Shown here: positions 22,280-33,220 of the stretch, piece after piece
Position numbering within the stretch: the stretch's first letter is position 1
How the letters are laid out: every line of letters begins with the position of its first letter
Source: Sclerodactyla briareus
Taxonomy: Eukaryota > Echinodermata > Holothuroidea > Dendrochirotida > Sclerodactylidae
Direction: 5' to 3'
NCBI GenBank assembly: GCA_026419785.1
Contig: JAODTK010001255.1
Span: forward strand, 62,001 to 126,000
Length of the DNA: 64,000 bases
Position numbers and translations under genes: made by a program
The notes under the pieces: generated by a model
The model's input: only the letters and a program-made list of their open reading frames with translations
Told to the model about the DNA's origin: nothing
The model's database searches: none

Positions 22280-24985
22280 AAACTGTTCCTTCTTGGTTGT
22301 TGAGTTGGAATATTACAAAGTTGACTGGGCCTCGGTCCTCAGTCGTAAAATATTACAAGGTCGATCTCTGTCAGATATTCCAAGTGGATATTCGAAAATT
22401 TCCAACTGCAATGTCGCTTGACCATTGGGGGGATGAGGGACAAACCCACACCCCGCTCGCGACGTCCTGAGGGCTACCTCAAAACACTCCGACTGTCACA
22501 TTTTTTCTAATTTCAATATTGGCAAATTTTTTGGGGTCGGGGCGGACCACCGAGACACACATACACCCCCTATAGATACGTCCAGGTTGGTCAATATATA
22601 TGTGTGTGTGTGTGGTGTGTTTTGTGGGTGTGTGTGTATTTATGTGTTGTCTGTGGTTTTGTTTTTAAATCAGCTCCCACCACTTATTGTAAAGCACGAT
22701 ATCTGCTGAAAGCAGAGAACGATATGAATTTGGTATGTGAGTTGCGCATATGCAGTATGCCGAGAAGAATTTATAACATGATGTTTGTTTTGGCCCCCAA
22801 GACTTCAAATAGGGCGAACTTTACAAGCGTGTTAACACGATGTCGCTAACGACAGGAAGCTCGTACCAGATTCAAATTGGGCATGTGGGTCGCATATATA
22901 TATGAGGTGAACAGTGGGTTTATGCGTCCAGATGGAGGTATAGAGGTCGTAGAGAGCAAAACTGAATTAAAGCATGTCAGCATGAGATGAAACCAAACTC
23001 TCGCGAGTATCGAGTTCGAGTACGATATGTGGGATGCTCGTATGGTTTGGTGATGAAACTGTATTGGTTCAGCATCCGAAAGGGGTATCAGTCAGGGTGC
23101 GAACCTCAAAAAGCTGTCAGGACGATGAATAACGAACGCAGGACATGTATCAAGTTGTGGAAACATAAAGAGAGTGTATAGTGAGGATGAACTGTATTGT
23201 TTCAGCATCCGATTAAGGGTATCAGTCAGTGTGCGAATCCTCAAAAATTGTCAAGGACGATTGAATAACGAACGCAGGACATGTAATCAAGTTGTGAAAC
23301 ATTAAAGAGGGTTTATAGATTGAGGATGAACTGTATTGGTTCAGCATTCGAAGGGTCATCGTCAGTGTGCGAACCTCAAAAAGGTGTAAGACGATGATAA
23401 CGAACGCCGACATGTATCAAGTTGTGACAATAAAGAGATGTATCGTGAGGATGAACTGTATGTTCAGCATCCGATAGGGTCATCAGTCAGTGTGCGAACC
23501 GCAAAAGGTTGTCAAGACGATGAAGAACGAACGCATGGACATGTATCAAGTTGTGGATTGTGTGAAACATAAAGAAGGGATAGTGAGATGAACTGTATGT
23601 TTCAGCATCCGATAAGGGGAATCAGGCAGTGTGCGAACCTCAAAAGTTGTCAAGACGATGGAATAACGAAACGCCGGACATGTCTCAAGTTGTGAAACAT
23701 AAAGAGAGTGTTATAGTGGGATGAACTGTATTGTGTCAGCATCCGATAAGGGTCATCAGTCAGTGTGGCGGAACCTCAACAAAACACAGTTTGTCATCAA
23801 GACGATGAATAAAAACGGAACGCAGCAGTATCAAGTTGTACACCATAAAGAGAGGTATAGTGAGGATGAACTGTATTGTTAAGGCATCCGATAAGGGTCA
23901 TCAGTCAGTGTGCGACCCTCAAAACGTTTTGTCAAGACGATGACATAACGAACGCAGGACAGACATGTCTCAAGTTGTGAAACATAAAGAGAGTGTGTTT
24001 ATAGTGAGATAACTGTATTGTTGTAGCATCCGTAAGGGTCATCAGTAGGGTTGCGAACCTCAAAAAGTTTGTCAGAGACGATGAATAACGAACGCAGACA
24101 TGTATCAAGTGTGAAAAATAAAGAGATGTATGTGAGGATGAATCTGTTGTTTCAGCATCCGTAAGGGTACAGCAGTTGCGAACCTCAAAAAGTTTTGTCA
24201 AAGACCGAGGAAATAACGAAAACGGCAGAATGTATCAAGTTGCGAAAACATAAAGAGAGGTAATAGGGAGGAGAACTGTATTGTGTCGGTATTGCGTACG
24301 AGGGCCAATTCAGTCCTGTGGAACCTCAAAAAGCTGTCAGGACGATATAACGAATCACGCAGACATGTCTCAAGTTGTGAAACATAAACAGAGTGCATAA
24401 TGAGGTGAAGTATGTTTTTTTCTTTTCGGTTATTTGGTGCCGAGGGTCATCAGTCAGTTGCGAACATCAAAAGCTTGTTCAGGACGAGATATAACAACAC
24501 AGAAATGTATCAATTTGTGAAAAATAAAGAGATGTATTCTCGTTGTTGTAGGCATCAGGTCGAGATCAGTAAAGGTCAGGAGAGGACAATCTCAAAAGAG
24601 CTTCTGTCGCTTGATATCTCTATGAAGCAAAAGCCTATAATTTAGGTTCATATCCAAGGATATGGGTTGCACATATAAAGAGTATGGCCAATCTTGTTTT
24701 CAGTGTGATAGGTTAAATTCATTTTAAACTCGTTAGTGACCAAACCCAGCGTCTCACAAGACATACAAGTACATCCTTGCCTGGCTGTTTTTTTTCCCGG
24801 AGTAGAAGACGCAATTAAGTGCATGAATTTCTTATGGGATTTTTGGTACATGAATCCATGTCGTTTTGGTTGGAGACTGGAGAAAATTCGTATTTTTTTC
24901 TTTGTTGACATTTCGGCCAGTTAGCTCGCAAAAACTGGATCAGGTCTGCCTGAAACTCAAACTTGGTATATATTAATATGCACGA
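22280..24985 (+). repeat. Dispersed repeat family R1, copy C (with internal minisatellite)
   Basis: Left part (22490-22985) matches 150-640 and right part (24640-24985) matches about 1320-1500, including TTGACATTTCGGCCAG near 24906 and CTGAAACTCAAACTTGGTA near 24950. The middle is an 11-unit tandem array where copy A has a single unit. GT repeats near 22602 correspond to the GTGTGTACTGTGTGTGTCTG segment near 265. Confidence 0.75.
22985..24545 (+). repeat. Minisatellite, about 11 units of 136 bp
   Basis: Each unit contains GGATGAACTGTATTG, TTCAGCATCCGATAAGGGTC, ATCAGTCAGTGTGCGAACC, GTCAAGACGATGAATAACG and a CATGTATCAAGTTGTGAAAC segment. The ACGAACGC-like motif recurs near 23130, 23272, 23402, 23530, 23668, 23812, 23948, 24085, 24215, 24350 and 24490, giving periods of 128-144. 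Units differ by many single-base indels. They are embedded in repeat R1 copy C. Confidence 0.95.
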
Positions 24986-27132
24986 AAAATCATCAGAATA
25001 TTATCAATTGGGCATGGGGCGGGGGGGGGGGCTTCGCCCCAATTCCCCATGTTGGACATTTTGGCAGTTTAGCTTACAACACTTGATAAACGATTGATGG
25101 ATTATTCAAAGACCATGAAATACGGAAAGACAGCAAGAAAAGATATGCAGCGACAGACAAACAGTGCTAAATATTGAGTCAATTAAAACTGTCTCAAGTA
25201 GCCTACAAAGGAGCACAATGGTGGAATTAACAATTTTGGGGAGTAAAACGTGAGGAGACGTTATAGTGCGAATTGGCTTCGTATTCATGATGAGAACACG
25301 ACTACGTGTTTACAAACCGCCAAAGTCTTGTGTTGTGAGTGGGGGTGGGTGGATGGGTGTTGTGGGCGTAGTGTGTGTGTGTGTGTATTTTTCGTACAAA
25401 CAGTCTAACGGGTTACAACTAGTGGGAGGAAACTCGAAGAAATTGCCTTTCATTTGTAGTTGCAGAGAAGCCTACCATACACTCCCTTCGAAATTCAAAA
25501 TAGAACTGACCAGAGGACGCTTATTGATTTGAGTTTTCAACAACAAAATTTGCCTATTTCGGTCTATTGCAGCACTCCCATGTTCTAGATAGACCTCTTT
25601 TGGTCAGTCACATTTAAAATGTTAAAAGGTGTTATTGCCAGTTCTTCACGCGCATGTCATGTGTGATCGTGGTGTGTGCCTATACTACGTGTTATGTAAT
25701 AATCGTAGACTAGGTAGATAGTTTTGTCGCTTCAGACACCCCGCGACCTGAAGATCGCCGACCTATATTGGAATAGCTGCAGCGAATTGTATGAACTTGC
25801 GTTAGTGCAAACAAAAATCCAAAAAAAAAGAGGACGAAATCCCTGCCAGGATGTAATTCTCGTAGAGAAGCGCTGCGTTGACCTGTTTTCTTGTTATATT
25901 CTTCTTGTGGGTTGTTTCGTCACCGTTTGACAATCATGACCAGTTGTGTGAAATATGTTGCCACCATCATGATATGTCGTGACCAGTAGGGTGCAAAAAT
26001 CCAAACAGGGTTGTCGTAGAATTGCCGCACACACCTCCCGCTCAGTGTCATTTCCCACGACCTTTTACGTGAAATCTCCTTACACCTCAATAAAAAATGA
26101 AAAAAATTCGAATGTCAATGTCAACTTGAGAACTGTTGTCCGAATTCTTTTTGCAACCGAGGTTTAGCATGTTAAAATTGTGTGAAAGGTCAGGCGGATA
26201 AGTAGAGAACTAGGTTAACCATTCTCGTTCGACATAGTTTTCAAAAAGTAAATTTTGCATTGAGGCAGTTACCCCGTGTTGTCAGAAGTACGGAAAGCGT
26301 ACGAAAGCTTCACAATTTTTCCAAACCAAGAATATTTAACCAATGAACAAGAAGCGCTATGTCAGGACTCGATCGGGCAGGGCAGTGTCACTCAGCTTGG
26401 CTGAAGGAAATTAAGCGCCCGTCCATCGAGACCTCATATGACGTTTGACCTTACCAAAGACCAAAGAGGGTCACGCAGCCAGACCCCCCACCCCACACTA
26501 TTCACCAACAAAACACCTACCAGTTATACGCATGATTTTGGTGAGCAGTCTTGACGGCTGTCACACACAACAATTTTATCATGGCAACTCTGGACTCGAA
26601 TAACATATGTAAGTATAGGTTTTGTATTTTGAAGACACTATATGCATGAATATGGTGTTATATTTGATAGTATTGACAATTACATGCCTTTCTACGAGTA
26701 TTCTGGTCTTTTAGTCACTTAACATGTTGTTTCCCGAATGAATGAACATTTATGTAGTGGACATATTTGTCCTTAAACAATGCCCTTTGCGGCGTTACCT
26801 CAAATTCTGAAGTCATGTCACATGTTTGACCTATGTCCATGGTGTGGAAGGGGGGGGGGGGGGACCGTACCATTGATTCTAACGACAATTAAATAGATAG
26901 GAAATGGTCAATTGTTACTAAAAACTGCAATATAGACAATTGAATAAGCATTTATGATGTATTATCATATTTTCTTGAAGAACCTACCAGAGTTAACCCC
27001 GGTTAACGGTTTACGTAGAGAAGCGAACGGATGTGGGGGAACGGGAAACTCACCGGATGAAGTTAGGACGGTTCTTTTCGGTTTCGAAAGAGGTATTCAA
27101 TTCAATGAACTCAATTACATAAACTAGATCAG
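24986..27132. other. No recognisable gene
   Basis: GGGGCGGGGGGGGGGGG near 25017 is followed by CTTCGCCCC. GT-rich sequence lies near 25340-25390 and a 15-base poly-G near 26850. No open frame is supported by motif or splice sites. Confidence 0.5.
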
Positions 27133-27366
27133 TGCAACCCACATATTCCGATTGCTCCCCTGGAACGAGCTGCTGAATCTTCTGATGAATATTTGTGTTG
27201 CAAAGGAGTGATGATAGCAAGTCTTGTGAAGAAATTCCACTCTCTGGTTACTGGACGCCACATTTTGCCACCAAAACAGGGTGCATCCTCTTGAATCATT
27301 CGGGGAATGCCTGAACAAGAAGTGTAAACGTTCCAATCCCAAAATGGTTGCTGAAGGAGTTAGAGG
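27133..27366 (+). pseudogene. Candidate internal exon, cysteine-rich; weak likeness to the P2X7 C-terminal domain
   Basis: The segment lies between an AG at 27131 and a GGTAAT donor at 27367. Read with small frame changes it gives LERAAESSDEYLCC, then CEEIPLSGYWTPHFATK, GCILLNHSGN and CLNKKCKRSNPKMV. The paired Cys after an acidic run, followed by C-I-L-x-N/H-x-G and C-L-N, loosely resembles the cysteine-rich domain found at the C terminus of P2X7 receptors and in stand-alone invertebrate proteins. Two frame changes are required and the upstream pyrimidine tract is poor, so it may be a pseudo-exon. The family call is an inference from motif spacing only. A second candidate exon follows at 27429. 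Confidence 0.3.
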
Positions 27367-27428
27367 GTAATTTACCGATTTTAACCATTGCAGCTGCACA
27401 TGTCTCTCCGTTTTGATTTTTTCATCAG

Positions 27429-27495
27429 AATGAGGAGAATGCAACTGTTACTCCGTATTCCTACGAAAGTGGGAGAATGAGAACGATGCCGATCA
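27429..27495 (+). pseudogene. Candidate small exon downstream of the cysteine-rich segment
   Basis: A good acceptor (CCGTTTTGATTTTTTCATCAG) precedes, and GTGAGT follows at 27496. The intervening 67 bases are open as NEENATVTPYSYESGRMR. Another AG-preceded, GT-followed open stretch lies at about 27716-27805 (TTTTTCAG before, CAGGTG after). No family was recognised. It may belong to the same decayed gene as 27133-27366. Confidence 0.3.
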
Positions 27496-27879
27496 GTGAG
27501 TAGCTTACCATTCCTCTCTGAGCTTGAGGGACGGTTTGTGGTTTACTTTCTTCACGGGCAGTTATGGAGAGAGCGACTCACACATGACAAACAAAGTACC
27601 TACATGCTGCGTTTCTTTCAGATTTTTGTGCAGTCCTCGAGGTGGGACTATCCTCTCCATATAGGCGATTTACCTATTACTTATTTGAACGTGTTACACG
27701 CTCGCATTTTTCAGGATGTCAACGAACATGACCATGGAGCTCTGATGCAATCGAAACTAAGGTGTGGGATTGAATCCACCAGACTGTCGTTTCTTACAGG
27801 TGTCCTGGCGCAAGGAACTTTCTGCAGTGCCACATCCCAACCAGGCGATAATCGGGGAACACTCCGGGAATCTAGGTAG

Positions 27880-29050
27880 GACCTGTGTCTATAATGATAG
27901 CCGAAGCAAACTATAATGTTGTAGTGTTCAGTCAGAAGGTGCGTTCGGTTTCAATGGACGGGGACAAAAAAAAAGGCCATACGAATATAAACACATGTCA
28001 GCTCACGAGAACTATAGCTCTCTCTTTAAAGCGTGCTGCCAAAGTAAGAAAGTCACCCAACATTTGGCAACCACAAACGAACATACCCAGCAAATATTTA
28101 GAAATTAGTCTGTTGGTGAAATTCTGGAAACATTTTTTGAAAAAGCATTGGCTTTTGATGCGACGTTATGGTTCATTTTGGAAATTGAAACATATGAATT
28201 GGTTGGTCTGTTATAGTATCTATAAATCAGACTAAGTGTGGAAGATTTCTGTTTCTCTATTTCCTTGCTTCCTTACTGGGAGTCCCGTGCTTTGTTAAGT
28301 TCACACTATAGGGCTTATTGGGTCTGACTTTCTTCACATTTATATATATGTCGTGGAGAAAACAACAAATAAATATACCAAAAACCAAAAATCAATTACC
28401 AATATCTACGAGGCGCTCCGAACCTAGCCCAGATATCTAATTTCATCAAGCAAAAGTGGCCAGAATATGTTTCATCACTTTTCTGTTGGTTCACCAAGTC
28501 AGGCTCACAGACAAATGGACACACGCAAGCACACACACACGCACACACACAACACCACAAACACAAACACATAAAACGTGACTCCCATAAATAAAGAAGA
28601 CTCGTTCTTCCGCTTCAGTCCGGCGAGTGGGCGTTATCAACCCGCTACATTATTAAAAGACTGTTGTCACAAATGGCGCACACACGCGGCCCAGTGATTT
28701 CATGCAATACGAGGAGTTTATTACACTCGGGACTGAACAAAACGAAAACCACAAATGACACGCCGACCCGTAGATAAGGAATCGGTAAACCTAATGTCAA
28801 ACATTTGACCGATCAAACAGCAGCCTGGCGTTTACGAATGAAACTTCACAGCCAATGCTCTGGCGCGAACCCACTCCACAATCAGTCAACACAGGTGTTG
28901 AGAAATAATCGGAGCTAGTGTACACCCCCTGCCTCGCACCCGAAAGACGAGGGAAAGAAGTTCGAGACGCCACCAGCACATATCAATTACAGCACTGAGG
29001 GTGCATGCCCGCGGCTGGATTTCCCGGGTACTCCCCAGAATTTAAGCCAT
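27880..29050. other. No recognisable gene; CA-rich tract inside
   Basis: ACACACACACGCACACACAC-type sequence runs near 28511-28575. A 116-codon open frame at 27885-28235 is lysine-rich with no family signal. Confidence 0.5.
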
Positions 29051-29060
29051 GTTTAAAAAC

Positions 29061-29280
29061 CGCTAATTGATATTATAACTAACCAATAACGAATCATTAA
29101 CCGATAATGATACAAGATTTGACCGATAATGAAATAAACAACTGATAAGATATAGAAAAATTGAACGATAATGAAGTAGCTTTTCTAACCGTATGAATCA
29201 TAGCTTGACCGACAAGGAAGTAAAGATATTTTAACCGATACGAAGTAACTTTTTTGTAGTGATAATGAATAAGGTTCTGG
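29061..29280 (+). repeat. Left arm tandem array of IR-2
   Basis: Repeats of a 30-45 base unit, roughly CCGATAATGAAGTAACTTTT plus TTGA, diverged and with indels. At least six unit starts are visible. Confidence 0.7.
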
Positions 29281-31204
29281 GTGTCAACCCCTCCTTTCAG
29301 AGGAGAACACAATGGTTGACCCGTCCCCTGAACGACACAGCTTCGAAACGGCGGTAGGCAGCTGAAATCTTCAAACAGATTCGTGTGCGCTTGGGCGTTA
29401 TAATGACATCGTAGTCGGGACATATGAACCTGGGCTCATGCGACTGCAAGAAATGCGGAAACCACTAAGGGAGGGAGAGGGGAGAGGTATTCCTGGACGA
29501 AACGGGCAATATGTGGCATTGGCTGGAGTGAGGCTAGGGAAACTCTAACCCGTTTTTTTTTTTTAAGAAATCGACAATATGAGCTGGCGAACAACCACTA
29601 AAAAATCCCATTGAAAAACCTAATAATGATAAAGTCAATAATAAACGTCGGATATTCCAGTTCGAATGCGAGGGCGGGGGGGGGGGGGGGGGGGGGTTGG
29701 CAGGACAAGTTGGACGTCGTTTCAGAAAAAGCTGTTAGGTATATTCAGTATTCACCACTTCAGAGTGGATGTGCACTGAACAAGGGACAATACAGGTCGA
29801 CAAGCTTCCGTGGTGGCTGGAAAGTACTGACCATCCATCTCGATTTTTCCAAGTTCTTGAAACGACAAAGTTGTCATCTCGCAACCAAGGATATCCATCG
29901 CGATGAAAACTACAGGAGGGGTTCAATATAGGAAGGAAGAAGAGGGGGAGGTATGGGAAAAATCCTCCCCAACCCCATGAAAAAAAACAAAAAAACCGTG
30001 GTCTTCCAAATGCTGCCTTGTATCGCATAGGAATGGGTGGATCGCTGAAAAAACCTTTCCCGGTTAATTTGGGGTTTAATTGAGGGTTTAACAAGTTCTA
30101 GCTACGCTCCACTGCCAGCCGACAGTGGCGCCCAGATAGATGGTTCCCACATATATTACCCCCTGCCGCCTTCCTAACCACAGATATTTTACTCGAGATC
30201 TTTGGTCTTCTCTTGCCTTTATGGAGTTGAGGGAGTTGGAAACAAAATCGTAAAGTCACAGATTCGACAACCGTATGTACAAACTTGATTCGGTGTTGTT
30301 TGGCTTTGACCCCGATAACACCTCATACGGGACAGGGCAAACGAGTTAGTTTCCTCGACAAACAAGAGGAAGAGACAAAACTGAGGTATTGCTCCCATAT
30401 ATGGGTGGCAGAGCTTTATATGAGGATATGAGGGTTGCTGTTACTGCCATTTAATAATAGTGCATTAGCAGGCGTGGCCCTAAAAGCGAATCTTAAAATG
30501 CAATATCTCGACAACAACCGTAGGTAAAATTCTTTTTCAACATTTTGTTGCCATTCGTTGACAAGAAGAAAGAGTTGCGATGGTATGTATAGCCTCATCA
30601 ATATTTATCAGCGGGGTAATCAAGTATCGTTTTATGCGTAACGTGTGGCGAAACACGATGAATAAGGAAAGGGAATGGGGTATTGTTACTACACTTGTGA
30701 ACGGTCATCACTGTATTGAGCCAAAAGAATCATCGCAGACCCATCCCGTCAACTACTCAGGTACCCGCCTCGCAACAGGGGCCATTACGCGTAACAGACG
30801 CCCAAACCTTTACGGGTCAGTGTCGACCGACACGTGGAGAGAATCGTCGTGAGGCTGCTGATCACGAATGCCCGCAAAGAATCAGCATACCAGCCATGAC
30901 CGCCTCCCAGTCTCTGACATAAGATACGGGGTATTGGCCATTGCGCAACATTTAGGCTACTGTTAGCGTTATCAAGGAGGTCTCTACGCATCCCAACAGT
31001 GAGAACCAAACAGGAGGCCTGTCTCCGCTGGACAGCCTGCTACAACTGGCAGAAAATGCCCAATACCCCAAATTGTAAAATTATGTGTGGGTTAATTGGT
31101 GGTTAGTATAGATTTAATAAAGGACCTGGACCTAAACCTACAATCAGTGCTGCGTCGCCCCTCCCACCACCCCGCGCCCCTCGCTCTCTCCACTCTCTTT
31201 CCTT
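29281..31204. other. Core of IR-2
   Basis: Contains a 20-base poly-G near 29675 and a short (under 100 codons) plus-strand open frame near 30580-30852 with no known motif. A GACAGTGGCGCCCAG near 30120 resembles the ends of dispersed elements elsewhere in this window. Confidence 0.4.
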
Positions 31205-31482
31205 CTTTTGCCGAGTTGATATTCATCATCGACGTGATTCATTATCAGTAAAAATGTAAGTCATTCCAGGTCAATTTGGTGATCATAGCGGTAGGAAAGT
31301 TACTTCATTATAGGTCAAATTGGTGATCATTTCGTTAACAATGATTTTATTTCATTATAGGTAGAAAGTACTCTGAATCGGTCAATTTTATTATCATTAT
31401 GGTTGTTGATCACAACTGTCAATGTTATATCAATATTCGGTTAATGATTCATTTCGGATTTATATCATTATCGGTTTGTAAC
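31205..31482 (-). repeat. Right arm tandem array of IR-2
   Basis: Reverse-complement units of the left arm, for example TTACTTCATTATAGGTCAAA near 31302, ATTTCATTATAGG near 31348 and ATATCATTATCGG near 31463. Confidence 0.7.
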
Positions 31483-31764
31483 AACGGGCCCCTTAACACA
31501 GAGTCGAAAGTCTTGCGGAAGTTGATACAGGCAACAAGGAAGATCCACGCAGACAAGACCACGGCGGTTTGCATGGGTGAACTGCTTGCGAGAGAAACTC
31601 GATTGTTCGGTCTTGATTCGCGATGGCGATTGTGCAAAAATCGAGGACCGCCTGGCTATCAGCCAAATAGGAAGTTCGGAAGTATGCCACATACCCCAGG
31701 ACCCAGAGAGTACTCTCTCAAGAATGTTGGGAGAATGCACATAAACACTGGTAACTAGCAACAA

Positions 31765-31906
31765 CTATCATCGGTGTTGTGTAAACAATTACGTAACATT
31801 GTGTAAAGGTTTCTGTGGGAAAATTGTGCAGATATCACAATGATTGCGTAGTTTTACCCAACACCGGGATATGTGTGCTGGTTACACAACATTTTTAGAA
31901 GTGTAG
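31765..31906. mobile_element. MITE of the AATGTTG-end family, copy 1
   Basis: The right end TACACAACATTTTTAGAAGTGTA at about 31884 pairs with ATCATCGGTGTTGTGTAAAC at about 31769. The interior ATCACAATGATTGCGTA matches ACACAATGATTGTGTAA at 62656, so the same family recurs at 62598-62730. Related ends are at 48542 and 58410. Confidence 0.55.
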
Positions 31907-31929
31907 TAGAAGCAGCTGAGCAATCTCTG

Positions 31930-32250
31930 GATGGTAGGCACAGACCCCAGGAACCCATGAGGTAGAAGAGACCGTTGGCAAAACTCAATACCTTATGGAA
32001 GATGGACCTGCCAGCAGCCAAGGAGTGTCTCTTGATGTATAGCCAGATCCAGGAGCCCAGCGAGCAGTTATAGAGATCGTGCAAAACAATCGGCTCGCAG
32101 CAATCCAAGAAAATCCAGGATGTATGCACAGGGCTCCAGGAGCACCGAGTGTAGAGCGAGAGACGGGGCGAAAACTCGACACCCGAGTCGAAAACGGCCC
32201 GACCAGCAGTCAAGAGTATCTTTGGGATATATGCCCAGACCTAAGGGGTT
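31930..32250. repeat. Degenerate tandem repeat, about 100-bp units
   Basis: Unit starts GGCACAGACCCCAGGAACCC (31937), ATAGCCAGATCCAGGAGCCC (32039), ATGCACAGGGCTCCAGGAGC (32121) and ATGCCCAGACCTAAGGGG (32230) recur, with GCAAAACTC or CGAAAACTCGACACC segments between. Each strand has a long open frame across it. This suggests but does not prove a repeat-coding origin; no protein family was recognised. Confidence 0.45.
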
Positions 32251-32259
32251 TAACTATCC

Positions 32260-33220
32260 TTCAACTGCCCCAATGCCTTTCGAGTTTCCTCGATAGGCAA
32301 AGGCACCACAATGGACAAAACACGCCCAAAGTGGAAATGTAAATACGAGGGTGGAATGATCCACAAATTTAGGCAACATTGGAATCAGCATGCGGGAGGG
32401 AACCAGCAGTATGAAACCAAAAACATAGAGACATTCCATGACTATTACCACACAATACATCAATACCGATACATGAGACGATCAAAACACCGACGCACGC
32501 AACACACACAACCACACACACAAAAAACACGCAAAATCACATTCACTCACACGCCACACCACGTGGGAGGTTCTCGAAACGGACTAGTCGATCCGTGTTT
32601 CACGAAATGATTATAAAAAGAAAATACACAAGTCATTTCTTTTTTAACTTTCTGGACTTTATTATATTACAATAATTATGTGGGCAACTACTAAATACAG
32701 GTAATATCCCATATTTATCATTTATTGGCTACTTTCTCTGAGCATTATCCCTGACTAGGAATGCAGCTGCGCAAACGCTATATCCCCACGGGGCCTCTGG
32801 TGACCTTTAAATGACCTTTGTAACTTTGTCAGGATGAAGTATAAACCACATTCACCGGGCTTCATTGAAATCCGACAAAAGTCGCATGAACTTGCATAAA
32901 CTATGCGAATTTGACCTCTGATGAACTCGATGCCCTCGACCTAAGGTTGTATCGGAACCAGATGTAGTGCCCCAAGTTTCGTCCAAATCAGTAAAAACTT
33001 TCAAATATTGCAAAAAATATGCAAAATAGAGGGCGGCGTAGTCATGTGTTGCTCTCAAAACGATCGCCATGTTCCGAGAGGCGAAAATCTGCAAAAAAAA
33101 GGCATTTCATAAAAATAAAAAAAAACAATTGACCCGGCTACGGGAAGGTCCCATTAGACAAAAGCGGAAGTTGGTCTCAAAACGATCGCCATGTTCCGAA
33201 ACGCACGAGAAAGTCAATTC
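32260..33220. repeat. CA-rich tract and a local duplicate
   Basis: CACACAACCACACACACA sequence runs near 32500. A doublet TCTCAAAACGATCGCCATGT at about 33053 and 33177 (124 bases apart) lies in DNA rich in TGACCT words near 32800-32930, which look like dispersed non-coding repeats. Confidence 0.5.

Larger units (their letters stand above)
29051..31482. mobile_element. 2.4-kb inverted-repeat element with CCGATAATGA arrays (IR-2)
   Basis: The left arm 29051-29280 has units around TTGACCGATAATGAAATAA. The right arm 31205-31482 carries the reverse complement (TTCATTATAGGTCAAATTGG). The arms are collinear in inverted order: AATCATTAACCGATAATGAT at 29092 faces TATCAATATTCGGTTAATGA at 31429, and the outer edges GTTTAAAAACCGCTAATTGA and GTTACAAACCGATAATGATA (reverse-complemented) agree. 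The core of about 1.9 kb has no recognisable transposase. It is similar in plan to IR-1 but unrelated in sequence. Confidence 0.65.

Noticed and set aside
22985-24545. CRISPR-like array (regular repeats)
   Set aside because: Units of 136 bp are similar along their whole length with no constant-repeat and variable-spacer split, and the context is an animal dispersed repeat.
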